Shown piece after piece: positions 31,819 through 40,339 of a DNA stretch of 58,996 nucleotides. The position numbers and the translations under genes are program-made. The stretch's first letter is position 1, and each line of letters opens with the position of its first letter. The DNA is from Oscillospiraceae bacterium (GTDB taxonomy: Bacteria > Bacillota > Clostridia > Oscillospirales > Oscillospiraceae). The stretch is taken from NCBI GenBank assembly GCA_021771265.1, contig JAETPK010000002.1, positions 1-58,996 on the forward strand, in the 5' to 3' direction. The notes under the pieces are model-generated. The model was not told the origin of the DNA and did not search any database. It saw only the letters and a list, made by a program, of their open reading frames with translations.

Positions 31819-32034
31819 TCAGTTCTCCTCGATGGTAAGGTCCATGCGGCTGGCGTCCAGCTTGCCCTCGGCCACCTCATTGATGGCTATGGTCACGGGT
31901 TTTTCCGCCAGGTGCTCGCCGGTCTCGTCAGCGGCCTCGGCGATCTGGCGGGCCCGGCGGGCCACCACGTTCACCAGCATATAACGGTTGGGCACATAAC
32001 TGGTCAATTTGTTCATCGCGGGATACAGCATCAT
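31819..32034 (-). CDS. rpoZ: DNA-directed RNA polymerase omega subunit
   Basis: 71 residues. NRYMLVNVVARRARQIAE is the conserved helix of omega, followed by KPVTIAINEVAEGKL. It helps assemble and stabilise RNA polymerase. It is shorter than E. coli omega but normal for Firmicutes. It lies 67 bp after gmk, the usual gmk-rpoZ pair, and 31 bp before priA. Confidence 0.94.
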   Translation of the reverse strand: MMLYPAMNKLTSYVPNRYMLVNVVARRARQIAEAADETGEHLAEKPVTIAINEVAEGKLDASRMDLTIEEN

Positions 32035-32101
32035 AATGATCTACTTCCATTCTGCCTTCATTCGGCTGATTTTTTTGTCGGAATCGGAGGGATGCGGCAA
32101 A

Positions 32102-32698
32102 TTATTTGCCGCTGAGGATCTCCATCCGCTCCTTGGGCTTGCAGTGCTCGGCGGTCATGATGGCGTTCAGCTCCTCCACGGCCTCCTCCACGGTGTTGTT
32201 GATGACGAAATAATCATAGGTGTGGGCCGTCTGGAACTCCACCTTGGCCCGCAACAGACGCTTTTGGATCTTGTCCGGGCTGTCCGTGCCCCGGTCCGTC
32301 AGGCGGCGTTCCAGCTCTGCCCAGCTGGGGGGCGCGATGAAGATGCGGACGGCGTCCGGCCGCTTGCTGGTGACCTGGATGGCCCCCTGGACCTCGATGT
32401 CCAGGATGACATCCTCGCCCCGCTCCATGGCCTCGTCTACGAACCTCCTGGGCGTGCCGTAGAAATTGCCCACAAACTCCGCGTACTCCAAAAATTCGTC
32501 GTTGGCGATCCACTGGCGGAAGGTGTCCACATCCAAAAAGTGATAGTGAACGCCGTCTGCTTCACCGGGACGGGGGTCCCGGGTGGTGGCGGAAACAGAA
32601 AAATACACATGCTTGCGTTTCTCCATCAGGGCATGGAGCACGGTGCTCTTTCCGACCCCGGAGGGGCCGGAGATGATAAAACACTTGCCTTTTGTCAT
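32102..32698 (-). CDS. gmk: guanylate kinase
   Basis: 198 residues from ATG 32698. An in-frame TTG at 32707, overlapping the remA stop, has the better-spaced GAGGAG site, so translation may begin three codons earlier. P-loop SGPSGVGKSTVLHAL, SATTRDPRPGE, the NMP-binding YGTPRRFVDEAM and DIEVQGA are all typical. It converts GMP to GDP with ATP. remA is just upstream and rpoZ downstream, as in many Firmicutes. Confidence 0.96.
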   Translation of the reverse strand: MTKGKCFIISGPSGVGKSTVLHALMEKRKHVYFSVSATTRDPRPGEADGVHYHFLDVDTFRQWIANDEFLEYAEFVGNFYGTPRRFVDEAMERGEDVILDIEVQGAIQVTSKRPDAVRIFIAPPSWAELERRLTDRGTDSPDKIQKRLLRAKVEFQTAHTYDYFVINNTVEEAVEELNAIMTAEHCKPKERMEILSGK

Positions 32699-32703
32699 TT
32701 GCT

Positions 32704-32958
32704 TCAATCTCTCTCCTCTGTTTGCTGGTTCTGGGTCCTGCCGCCGAACTTCTCCGGCGGCAGCGCGGACAGGATCACGTGGTCGCTGTCCATAATAAAG
32801 ATGGATGCGGTCTTGCGGCCATAGGTGGCATCGATGAGCATCCCCCGCTCCCGGCTCTCTTGGACCATGCGCTTGATGGGCGCGGAATCAGGGCTGACGA
32901 TGGCCACCAGCCGCTCTTCGGAGACCATGCTGCCAAAGCCGATGTTGATGAGCTTCAT
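32704..32958 (-). CDS. remA: RemA/DUF370-family regulator
   Basis: 84 residues with [23 protein letters not shown], the near-invariant start of RemA, and [21 protein letters not shown]. In Bacillus subtilis RemA is a DNA-binding activator of extracellular matrix and osmoprotection genes that forms ring-like oligomers. The polar tail ([11 protein letters not shown]) is variable. In the conserved order yicC-remA-gmk-rpoZ. Its targets here are unknown. Confidence 0.94.
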   Translation of the reverse strand: MKLINIGFGSMVSEERLVAIVSPDSAPIKRMVQESRERGMLIDATYGRKTASIFIMDSDHVILSALPPEKFGGRTQNQQTEERD

Positions 32959-32967
32959 AAGCGTTCC

Positions 32968-33849
32968 TCACTCGATGTTCTGGACCTGCTCCCGCATTTT
33001 CTCTACCTCGGCCTTTAGATTGACCACCACCTGGGCGATGGCCACGTCATTGCACTTGGAGCCGATGGTGTTGGACTCCCGGTTGACCTCCTGGATGAGG
33101 AAGTCCATCTTCCGGCCCATGGGCTCGTCGGAGGCCAGCATGGTCCGCAGCTGGGCCACATGGCTCCGCAGGCGGACTGTCTCCTCGTCCACGGCCACCT
33201 TGTCGGCGTAGATGGCGGCCTCTGTCAGGATGCGCTGGGCGTCGATGGTGGTGCTTTGCAGCACCTCCTGCATCCGTGCGGTGAGCTTGGCCCGGTATTC
33301 CGCCACGGTCTGGGGGGACCGTGCCTCCACCTGGCCGGTATAGGTCTCAATGGCGGTGAGGCGGCTGCCGATATCCTCCGCCAGTCTGGCGCCCTCCACG
33401 GCCCGCATGGCATTATAAGCGGCCAGGGCCTCTTCCAGTACGGCACACAGATCAGCGCTGACACTCTTCAGATCCTCGTCCGCCTTGGTGACGGTAAGCA
33501 CGTCCGGAAAGCGGGACAGCTGGTCCGGCGTCACCTTGTATGCCGTGGGGCCGCAGACCTCCGCCAGCTCATTCAGGGCGGCGGCATACTGGGCCGCCAG
33601 CTCCCGGTTGACCGTGACCTTTGCCACATCGGCGGCGGAAGCGTCCACGGTGATGAACACGTCCACCTTGCCCCGGGAAATGGCCTTTTGGACGCAGCCC
33701 TTGATGGCGTCCTCGGCGAAGGTGTACATCCGGGGCATCTTCACCGTGCAGTCCAGATATCGGTTATTGACGGAGCGGACCTCCACCGTGATGTCCCGCT
33801 TGTGCAGCATCTGGCGGGCCCGGCCATAGCCGGTCATACTTTTGATCAT
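32968..33849 (-). CDS. yicC: YicC-family endoribonuclease-like protein
   Basis: 293 residues with the family start MIKSMTGYGRA and VRSVNNRYLDCTVKMP, and the C-terminal DUF1732 segment MGRKMDFLIQEVNRESNTIGSKC. YicC proteins form hexameric clamps with endoribonuclease activity in the studied members. It begins the classic yicC-remA-gmk-rpoZ cluster and lies 27 bp after the J-protein gene. Confidence 0.94.
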   Translation of the reverse strand: MIKSMTGYGRARQMLHKRDITVEVRSVNNRYLDCTVKMPRMYTFAEDAIKGCVQKAISRGKVDVFITVDASAADVAKVTVNRELAAQYAAALNELAEVCGPTAYKVTPDQLSRFPDVLTVTKADEDLKSVSADLCAVLEEALAAYNAMRAVEGARLAEDIGSRLTAIETYTGQVEARSPQTVAEYRAKLTARMQEVLQSTTIDAQRILTEAAIYADKVAVDEETVRLRSHVAQLRTMLASDEPMGRKMDFLIQEVNRESNTIGSKCNDVAIAQVVVNLKAEVEKMREQVQNIE

Positions 33850-33876
33850 CTTGACTCTCCCTCTCTTGTTGACCTC

Positions 33877-34518
33877 TCAACAGCAGAAGAAATATCCGCC
33901 GCCGTTGCAGAGGGTATATAAGCAGCACAGGGTCAGGCAGGGATTGCCCCCGCAGAATTCCGTGCCGAAGGTGCCGCCATTGGGCCGGTAGGCCGTCTGG
34001 CCGGCGTTCTCCATGAAATCCAGGGCGGAGCGGTACTCCGCGTTGCCGGGGTCCAGCTGGCAGGCGGTCTGGTAATACCGCTTGGCCTCGTCCATCCAAC
34101 CCCGCCGGTAGCAGACGGCGCCCTTGAGGAAATTCCACTCGGCGTTGTGGTCGGCGTAATTGGCCAGCAGGGCCTCCGCCCGGCTGAGGTTGCCGCTGTT
34201 GATGGCCAGGCGCACCTGCTGGAGCACAGAGCTGCCGCTGGAGGACTGGCTGCTGTACTGCTGCCGCTGGTACGCGGTGCCGCCGGCGCCATAGGAGCCG
34301 CCGTAGGAGCCGTTTCCGCTGCCGCGGCCGCCGCGCTCCCGGGTGATCTGCTCGTAGGCGGCGTTGATGTCCTTCATCTTCTCCTGAGCCAGGTCGGCCA
34401 GGGGATTGTCGTGGTAATTATCCGGATGGTATTTCCGGGCCAGGTCCCGGTACGCCTTTTTGATTTCTTCGTCAGTGGCGGTCTCTGGCACGCCCAGGAC
34501 CTGATACGGGTCTTTCAT
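33877..34518 (-). CDS. J-domain protein with TPR-like middle and Cys-rich C-terminus
   Basis: 213 residues. A complete J domain (residues 3-62) has the HPD motif in ARKYHPDNY, so it should stimulate a DnaK-type chaperone. A Gly/Ser/Gln linker (65-100) leads to a helical repeat region of TPR type ([39 protein letters not shown]). The last 25 residues hold seven cysteines ([16 protein letters not shown] and FFCC). It lacks the zinc domain of DnaJ. The tail may bind metal or be lipid-modified; neither is shown. Its ATG overlaps the stop of the DUF5685 gene. Confidence 0.85.
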   Translation of the reverse strand: MKDPYQVLGVPETATDEEIKKAYRDLARKYHPDNYHDNPLADLAQEKMKDINAAYEQITRERGGRGSGNGSYGGSYGAGGTAYQRQQYSSQSSSGSSVLQQVRLAINSGNLSRAEALLANYADHNAEWNFLKGAVCYRRGWMDEAKRYYQTACQLDPGNAEYRSALDFMENAGQTAYRPNGGTFGTEFCGGNPCLTLCCLYTLCNGGGYFFCC

Positions 34519-35417
34519 GTGGAATCCCTCAGTTCTTGTTTGTTTCTCTCTAAACTGCGGACGCGGGGGCGGAAGGTCCCGTCCAGCACCGCCTTACCCA
34601 CCTGGAACAGTCCGCTGTATATGGTCGCCTGCAAGATGGGAGACCAGCAGCCAAAATCCCACAGCTCATAGGCGGTGGCGATCATGCGGATGGAATGGTC
34701 CAGGGTCTCGGCAAATTCTCTCCGGCTCTCCGGCGTCCACTGGCCGTCCCACAGGTGGAACCGCAGGGCCACGGGGTTATAATTCCCGGTTTTGGCATCT
34801 TTTTGCAGGTCGTCCGCCGCGTCTGTCAGATACACCCACCGGCCCAAGTGATAGAGCATTTGTCCCAGCACCCGGCGCCGGACGGGGTCGTCCACCTCGT
34901 CGGCGCCCCGCTCCAGCAATACGGCAAAGGCGTCCGCCGCCCGATCCATGGAGGGGCACCGCTCCGTCTCCAGCCGGGCCAAAACGCCCAGCTGGCTCCG
35001 GACCGCCTCGTCATAGCCGGGGCGGGCCTGGGCGGCCTTTCGGTAAGCCGGCTCCAGGATCTGGGAGACGCCCCGGTATTTCAGTCCGTGGAGCCAGTCG
35101 TGGTCCGCCACGCCGTCCCGCAGCTGCCAGTAGGCCAGGATGACGCTTTCATCCGCCGCCAGGGCGGCGGCACCGTCTCCCTGGCGGTAGGAGCGCCCGC
35201 GGATGGGACTTGCCGGACACCGGCTCTCGCCGGTGGGGCCCTCCTCCCCCTCCGCCAGCAGGATGGCAAGATAGGTGAAATCATAGTTGAGGATGAAGCG
35301 GGCCGCCAGACCGTAGCGCCGGCCCAGCGTATGGCACAATCCGCAGTAGGCCCGCTGGAACCGGTCCCGTTCCTCCTGAGGCAATTCCCCCAGGGGCGGG
35401 CGCACATAGCCGTACAT
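34515..35417 (-). CDS. DUF5685-family protein
   Basis: 300 residues. The N-terminal [23 protein letters not shown] and [15 protein letters not shown], and the later [20 protein letters not shown] with an acidic pair, match the DUF5685 family of Firmicutes. The acidic helix [11 protein letters not shown] and the helical pattern recall enzymes of the isoprenoid-synthase fold, but this is a resemblance only. Function unknown. It overlaps rseC upstream and the J-protein downstream, so the three are probably translated together. Confidence 0.8.
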   Translation of the reverse strand: MYGYVRPPLGELPQEERDRFQRAYCGLCHTLGRRYGLAARFILNYDFTYLAILLAEGEEGPTGESRCPASPIRGRSYRQGDGAAALAADESVILAYWQLRDGVADHDWLHGLKYRGVSQILEPAYRKAAQARPGYDEAVRSQLGVLARLETERCPSMDRAADAFAVLLERGADEVDDPVRRRVLGQMLYHLGRWVYLTDAADDLQKDAKTGNYNPVALRFHLWDGQWTPESRREFAETLDHSIRMIATAYELWDFGCWSPILQATIYSGLFQVGKAVLDGTFRPRVRSLERNKQELRDST

Positions 35418-35827
35418 TAAAACAGCCGGACGATGCGGAAGGTCAGCCCTCCCTGCCGTTTCAGCCGACGGTCATAGGCGATGGCGCCTATGACGCCGGC
35501 AAAAAAGCCGATGGCGGCGGCGGTATACTGCACGGCCACGCTGTCGGTGAGAAACGCCGTCAGCAGGTAGCCGGCCATAAACAGCACCACGGGCGTGAGG
35601 TACACCAGCAGGATGATGTGCATCATTTTGCTGGTGCTGCTCTCCACCACCACCTTTTGGCCGGGCTTCGCGTCAATGAGGTTGGCGGCTTTGGCGCGGA
35701 CCGCCGCGCCGGAGACGCCGCAGCCGGCGCACTCCTCGCAGTCGTGTCCGCAGGCGGATTTCCGGGGAACGGAGATCTCCGCGTGGTTTTTGTCCAAAAT
35801 TCGTTCAACAGTTGCGATCTGCGTCAT
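35417..35827 (-). CDS. RseC/MucC-like SoxR-reducing system protein
   Basis: 136 residues. The N-terminal part has the cysteine cluster SACGHDCEECAGCG (residues about 24-37) as in RseC family proteins, then two membrane helices (MHIILLVYLTPVVLFMAGYLL and AAAIGFFAGVIGAIAY). RseC is associated with the RNF electron-transport complex in many anaerobes. No rnf genes are in the window, so the partner is unknown. It follows cdaR by 18 bp. Confidence 0.85.
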   Translation of the reverse strand: MTQIATVERILDKNHAEISVPRKSACGHDCEECAGCGVSGAAVRAKAANLIDAKPGQKVVVESSTSKMMHIILLVYLTPVVLFMAGYLLTAFLTDSVAVQYTAAAIGFFAGVIGAIAYDRRLKRQGGLTFRIVRLF

Positions 35828-35845
35828 GATAACTCTCCTGTGTGG

Positions 35846-37162
35846 TTATTCCGACGGTCCCTCCGTCGGCTCTTCCTCCGGTCCTTCCTCCGGTGGGGCG
35901 CTACCCTCCCGGATGTCCACCCGCACCTGATAATTCCCGGAAACGCCGATGTCTCCGGTGGTATCCACCAGGATCTTGGCCGGGACGGTATAGCTACCGG
36001 CGGCGTTGTTGAAGTCCGTCAGGTCTGCCACCACCAAAATATCATCCGCCTCCACCCGGGCCACGTCCGCGGAAGTGCCGAAGATGCGCACCGTCACCTC
36101 CAGGGTCAGCAGATCCACGTACTTGCCCTCCGTCTGTAGGTTCTCGTACTGGATGCGGTTGGTGGTGATCTCCGCCTCCGTCATATCCTTGAAGGACAGC
36201 TGCAAGGTGGCCTGACTGGTGCCGCTGAGGTTTTCGCAGCCCTCCGGCACGGGGATCACGTAATTATACAGCGCGGCGCTGTTCAGCTCCACCAGATTGA
36301 AGTCCGCCAGCACCAGGGAATCCACGCCCCGTAGCTGCTCCGCGTCGCCGGAGATGGTGATCTTCGCCGGGGTGATCTTGTATGTCACATTGGAAAGGCT
36401 GGCGCCGGGGGATTCCTTGAAATTCATGACCAGGTCCACTTCCTTGGTGACGTTCACCGGCAGCGTGACCTGGATGACATCCACGTTGGAATGGACATTC
36501 TCGCTGCTTACCAGCTGGCCGTTTTCATCGTAGTACTGGCAGCTCAGCTCTCTGGACACGGTGGCAATGGCATCCGTGCCGATGTCCAGCGTCACCTTGG
36601 CATATCTGATCTGATCCAGTATCTCCTTCTGACCGCGGATCTCGAAGCTGGTGGGAGAGACCTCCAGCTCACCGCCGGAGTAGCCCTCCGCCACATTGCC
36701 CACGATCTCATAGTGAACATCCACGGTTTTCTTATACAGCTCGCCGATATTGACGGTGGCGGTATAGGGGGTGATGTCCTCGTAGGAGACGATCTGACTG
36801 AGGGTGCGGTCCTTGAAGCCGGGCTTGTTGGACACCGTCTGGGTGCCGGTGGTGGTGATGTTGGACAGGTCCGCCTGGATGACCAGGTCCGACCGGTCCA
36901 CCTTGGCAAGGTCCCAGCGGGTGCCCTGGAGCTTCACATCCACCGTGGTGTCCGTCCCCTCCTCCAGCAGCATCAGTCCCCGCTGGGCAAGGGTGGAATC
37001 CTCGTCCAAATACTCGATGGGGATATCCTTGAATTCCTTGGATGCGATGCGGGGCGTGCCGTCGGGATTTCCGGTCAGGTCCGCGTAGATCCAAATGCTG
37101 ACGGCCACCAGCGCGGACAGGGCGATGTAAAAGACCTTGCGCCTGTTGAATTTATTATTCAT
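35846..37162 (-). CDS. cdaR: YbbR-domain regulator of diadenylate cyclase (CdaR)
   Basis: 438 residues: one N-terminal membrane helix (VFYIALSALVAVSIWIYADL) and four YbbR beta-repeats outside, ending in a Pro/Glu-rich tail. CdaR binds the cyclase CdaA through its membrane helix and tunes c-di-AMP output. The start overlaps the 3' end of cdaA by eight bases, the usual arrangement. glmM, which often completes this operon, is not here. Confidence 0.93.
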   Translation of the reverse strand: MNNKFNRRKVFYIALSALVAVSIWIYADLTGNPDGTPRIASKEFKDIPIEYLDEDSTLAQRGLMLLEEGTDTTVDVKLQGTRWDLAKVDRSDLVIQADLSNITTTGTQTVSNKPGFKDRTLSQIVSYEDITPYTATVNIGELYKKTVDVHYEIVGNVAEGYSGGELEVSPTSFEIRGQKEILDQIRYAKVTLDIGTDAIATVSRELSCQYYDENGQLVSSENVHSNVDVIQVTLPVNVTKEVDLVMNFKESPGASLSNVTYKITPAKITISGDAEQLRGVDSLVLADFNLVELNSAALYNYVIPVPEGCENLSGTSQATLQLSFKDMTEAEITTNRIQYENLQTEGKYVDLLTLEVTVRIFGTSADVARVEADDILVVADLTDFNNAAGSYTVPAKILVDTTGDIGVSGNYQVRVDIREGSAPPEEGPEEEPTEGPSE

Positions 37163-38045
37163 CGTCGCCGCCTCCGTTCTTCTTAGCCGCCAGAAGGTTC
37201 ACGAAGCCGGAAAGGCTGAACTTCTGCTTGTCCGTCTCCTCGCTCTCCTGGGGAAGCAGCTCATTGCGCAGCAGGTTCTCCAGAGTCTCCGGCTTCAGGT
37301 GGCGCTTGAGCATGCCGCCGATGGCCACGGAGATGGAGCCGGTCTCCTCCGACACGATGACCACCACGGCGTCGGAGTTCTCGCTCATGCCGATGCCGGC
37401 CCGGTGGCGCATACCCAGGTCCCGGCTGAGATTCACGTTTTTGCTGAGGGGCAGCATGCAGCCGGCGCCCAGCACACGGCCGTTCCGAATGATGACGGCG
37501 CCGTCGTGCATGGGAGCCTTCACAAAGAAAATATTTTTCAAAAGCTCACTGGAAACAGAGGCGTCCAGCACGGTGCCGCTGCGCACCAGATCGTCCAGCA
37601 GCAGCTCCCGCTCAAACACGATGAGCGCGCCGGTGCGGGACTGGGACATCTCCGTGCAGGCCAGCACCGTCTGGCCGATGGTCTGTTCCATCACGTTGGC
37701 CACTTCCTCGTGGGCGAAGAAGGCCACAAATCGCTTGCTGCCCATCTGCTCCAGAATGCGCCGGATCTCCGGCTGGAACAGGATGATGAGCGCCAAAACG
37801 CCCCATTCCACCATGCTGTTCATAATGAAATGGACGCCGTGGAGATGCAGCACGGAAGACAGCATCAAGGCCGCCAGAAACACCAGCAATCCCTTCAGCA
37901 AACTGGCGGCCTTGGTGCTCTGCACCAGCATGAACACCTTGTACAGGGCAAAGATCATGATGGCAATATCCAAAAGGTCTGTCGGCTGTATCAGTAGCAG
38001 GTAACGGCCGATCACCACGGGCAGTTCCACAAGTTTCACTTCCAT
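37155..38045 (-). CDS. cdaA: diadenylate cyclase CdaA
   Basis: 296 residues. Three N-terminal membrane helices (LDIAIMIFALYKVFMLV; LLKGLLVFLAALMLSSVLHL; GVLALIILFQPEIRRIL) precede the DAC domain with MHDGAVII (DGA motif) and LGMRHRAGIGMSE (RHR motif). It makes c-di-AMP from two ATP, an essential signal for potassium and osmolyte balance and wall integrity. It heads the 18-gene minus-strand run and has a good sigma-A promoter about 45 bp upstream. Confidence 0.97.
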   Translation of the reverse strand: MEVKLVELPVVIGRYLLLIQPTDLLDIAIMIFALYKVFMLVQSTKAASLLKGLLVFLAALMLSSVLHLHGVHFIMNSMVEWGVLALIILFQPEIRRILEQMGSKRFVAFFAHEEVANVMEQTIGQTVLACTEMSQSRTGALIVFERELLLDDLVRSGTVLDASVSSELLKNIFFVKAPMHDGAVIIRNGRVLGAGCMLPLSKNVNLSRDLGMRHRAGIGMSENSDAVVVIVSEETGSISVAIGGMLKRHLKPETLENLLRNELLPQESEETDKQKFSLSGFVNLLAAKKNGGGDDE

Positions 38046-38083
38046 TGAGAGTTCCTCATCCCCTTCAGGCCACGAATACCTTG

Positions 38084-38112
38084 ATTATATAAAATATAGC
38101 ATGGGATTGCAA
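38084..38112 (-). promoter_or_regulatory. sigma-A-type promoter of cdaA
   Basis: On the minus strand TTGCAA, 17-bp spacer, perfect TATAAT, about 39 bp before the cdaA ATG. Confidence 0.75.
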
Positions 38113-38149
38113 GGTAAACAGAAGGAAAATTCACGGTCTGTTCAGAAAA

Positions 38150-39274
38150 TCAGGGCAAGATCTCCCGCATGGCCTCCAAAAACCGCTCCACCTCTCCGGC
38201 GGTGTTCCAATGGGAAAAGCTGAGACGGACCGTGCCGGTGTCCAGGGTGCCGGCGGTACGGTGGGCCAGGGGCGCACAGTGGAGGCCGGAGCGGACGGCG
38301 ATCTCCCGCTGTCCCAGAGCGCCGCCGATGGTCTCCGCGTCGCGGCTCGCCGCCGTAAAGGACAGCACGCCCACCTGGGCGGTCATTCTCGGCTGGGCAA
38401 ACACGCGGGTGCCCGGCAGCTTCCGCAGCCCCTCCGCCGCCTGCCGGGCCAGCAGACGCTCCCGGTGGCAGATGGTCTCGATCCCTTGTTTTTTCAGGAA
38501 GCGGACGCCGGCCAGAAGTCCCGCGATGCCGGGGACGTTGTGGGTCCCGGCCTCCAGACGATCCGGCAGGAAGTCCGGCATCTCCTGACTGAGGGACAGA
38601 CTGCCGGTCCCGCCCTCCAGCAGTGTTTTGACCTGCTGCCCCTCCCGGCACAGCAGAACGCCGGTGCCCTGGGGGCCGTACAGCCCCTTGTGGCCGGGCA
38701 TGGCGATGAATGCCGCCCCCAGCGCCGCCATGTCCAGCCGCAGAAGTCCCGCGGACTGGGAGGCGTCGATGATGAAGGGCACTCCCCGCTGGCGGCAGAT
38801 GGCGGCGATGGCTTCCACCGGCTGCACAAAGCCGAATACATTGGAAACATGGTTGCAGATAACGGCGTCCGTCCCCGGCGTGATGAGTCTGTTGAAGGCC
38901 TCCAGCACCGCGTCCTGCCGGAACAGCGGGCCGGCGGCCACCACCGTCTTTGCGCCCAGAGCGCTCAGCGGCCGGGTGACGGCGTTGTGCTCATAGCCGG
39001 AGATGACCACCCGCCCGCCCGGTGGCACCAGGCTTTTGATCGCGATATTCAGCGCGTGGGTGGCGTTCAGTGTGAACACCACCTGCTCCGGATTGTCCAG
39101 GTGAAACAGCTCCGCCAGCTCACTGCGGCAGGCAAACGCCGTGTCCGCTGCCGCCATGGCAGCGCCGTAACCGCCGCGGCCCGGTGAGCTCATCGTGCGC
39201 ATGGCCTCCGCCACGGCCCGGGCCACCTCCGGCGGCTTTTGAAATGTGGTGGCCGCGCTGTCCAGATAGATCAT
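38150..39274 (-). CDS. cysteine desulfurase-like aminotransferase class V protein
   Basis: 374 residues from ATG 39274; the track ORF reaching 39700 extends without support into other sequence. The start MIYLDSAATTFQKPPEV, the PLP lysine in MPGHKGLYGPQGTG and the sulfur-accepting cysteine in RSGLHCAPLAHR are those of SufS/Csd-type enzymes. It removes sulfur or selenium from (seleno)cysteine as a bound persulfide. The ATG overlaps the stop of a Se/S-carrier gene, which suggests that the carrier receives the sulfur or selenium. Confidence 0.9.
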   Translation of the reverse strand: MIYLDSAATTFQKPPEVARAVAEAMRTMSSPGRGGYGAAMAAADTAFACRSELAELFHLDNPEQVVFTLNATHALNIAIKSLVPPGGRVVISGYEHNAVTRPLSALGAKTVVAAGPLFRQDAVLEAFNRLITPGTDAVICNHVSNVFGFVQPVEAIAAICRQRGVPFIIDASQSAGLLRLDMAALGAAFIAMPGHKGLYGPQGTGVLLCREGQQVKTLLEGGTGSLSLSQEMPDFLPDRLEAGTHNVPGIAGLLAGVRFLKKQGIETICHRERLLARQAAEGLRKLPGTRVFAQPRMTAQVGVLSFTAASRDAETIGGALGQREIAVRSGLHCAPLAHRTAGTLDTGTVRLSFSHWNTAGEVERFLEAMREILP

Positions 39275-39522
39275 GGTGTCACCTCCCGCATACCCCCGGC
39301 CTGGGGCAGAAATATTTGAACAGGGTCCAGGTGTTCCCTGTGAATGATCTGCAATGCCGCCGTCAGATCCGGCGGCGCCAGTTCCACGGCATAGGCGCAG
39401 CCCAAAGAAGTCAGGTCTCTGGGCGCCCGGAATATCCGGCAGCGGATACCCGCCTTGCCCAGTGCCCGCTGCATCCGCTGGGCGTAAGTGATGGAACGGG
39501 CGATGATCAAATAGTGCTCCAC
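39271..39522 (-). CDS. DUF3343 putative Se/S carrier protein
   Basis: 83 residues from GTG 39522 with GAGGAGG eight bases upstream. HYLIIARSITYAQRMQRALGKAG and the RIFRAPRDLTSLGCAYAVEL segment match the DUF3343 family, annotated as selenium or sulfur carriers because of their ties to selenium and persulfide genes. The one cysteine (in LGCAYAV) is the likely carrier residue. Overlaps the desulfurase-like gene by four bases. Confidence 0.8.
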   Translation of the reverse strand: MEHYLIIARSITYAQRMQRALGKAGIRCRIFRAPRDLTSLGCAYAVELAPPDLTAALQIIHREHLDPVQIFLPQAGGMREVTP

Positions 39523-39577
39523 GAACTCGCCTCCTCTTTGCCCATTTTATGTCCGGGCGGAAAAAGGGTGCGAAAAA

Positions 39578-39842
39578 AGACCTGCCAAAAGGCAGGTCCC
39601 AGCCTGTCAAAAAAATCCAAAGGACTTTTTTGGCAGGCTTTACAATGCCTCGCTTTGCGGACAGCTCCGCAGCCCGAAAAGCTGCCGCTTTGCGGCGCAA
39701 ACGCCTGTTATCACAGGCTTTTTGCAGGCATTCGATTCAACACGAAGGGACTCCCGTCCCCTCGTACTCCCCTTGCTTTTTGCCGCCGTCTTTCCAATCC
39801 ATCAGGTTTTTGACAAACTGAGACCTGCCAAAAGGCAGGTCT
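39578..39842. repeat. palindromic MITE-like element, about 265 bp, non-coding
   Basis: GACCTGCC-AAAA-GGCAGGTC occurs at both ends (39579-39598 and 39822-39841). Beyond it the ends are inverted copies: the left reads CCAGCCTGTCAAAAA, and the right, reverse-complemented, reads TCAGTTTGTCAAAAA. Inside lie an 18-bp hairpin with two G-U pairs (39601-39618 / 39622-39639) and smaller ones (GCCTG / CAGGC). The left end, preceded by AAAAAA, also forms a terminator for minus-strand transcripts coming from ispF. No plausible gene is found in this 325-bp gap; the 90-residue track ORF looks like chance. Confidence 0.55.
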
Positions 39843-39847
39843 CCCAT

Positions 39848-40339
39848 TCAGTCCTCGTTCAGTTTTTCCAGCAGTGCCACCGCGTGGGCGGCCATGCCGG
39901 AGCCGTCGCCGGTGAATCCCAGGCCCTCCTCCGTGGTGGCCTTCACATTCACCTGCTCCGCCTCGATGCCCAGGGCCTCGGCGATATTGGCCGCCATTTG
40001 AGGACGGTAGGGCCCCACTTTGGGCGCCTGGGCCAGCAGCACCGCGTCGATGTTCACCACCGCAAAGCCCTTCTCGCCCAGCAGCCGTTCCACTTCCGCC
40101 AGCAGCTTCAGGCTGGAGATGCCAGCGTACCGGGGGTCCGTGTCCGGGAACAGCTTGCCGATGTCTCCCAGGCGGGCGGCACCCGTCAGGGCGTCCATGA
40201 CCGCGTGGACCAGCACATCCGCGTCAGAATGGCCCAAAAGGCCCCGCTCCCAGGGAATATCCACGCCGCCCAGAATGAGCCTCCGCCCTTCCACCAGCCG
40301 GTGGACATCATATCCGTGTCCGATCCGCAGATTCGTCAT
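39848..40339 (-). CDS. ispF: 2-C-methyl-D-erythritol 2,4-cyclodiphosphate synthase
   Basis: 163 residues. [11 protein letters not shown] and [17 protein letters not shown] carry the zinc ligands, and the end [24 protein letters not shown] is typical. It forms the cyclic diphosphate in the MEP route to isoprenoids. Its ATG overlaps the ispD stop. It is the third gene of carD-ispD-ispF. Confidence 0.97.
   Translation of the reverse strand: MTNLRIGHGYDVHRLVEGRRLILGGVDIPWERGLLGHSDADVLVHAVMDALTGAARLGDIGKLFPDTDPRYAGISSLKLLAEVERLLGEKGFAVVNIDAVLLAQAPKVGPYRPQMAANIAEALGIEAEQVNVKATTEEGLGFTGDGSGMAAHAVALLEKLNED

Noticed and set aside
28884-31838. 984-residue plus-strand ORF opposite priA
   Set aside because: Pure antisense shadow of priA in GC-rich sequence: low-complexity Gly/Ala/His/Pro/Gln content, no domains, no ribosome site, while priA on the other strand is complete.
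39549-39821. 90-residue plus-strand ORF inside the palindromic element
   Set aside because: It reads through several hairpins, has no ribosome site and no family resemblance; the element looks non-coding.
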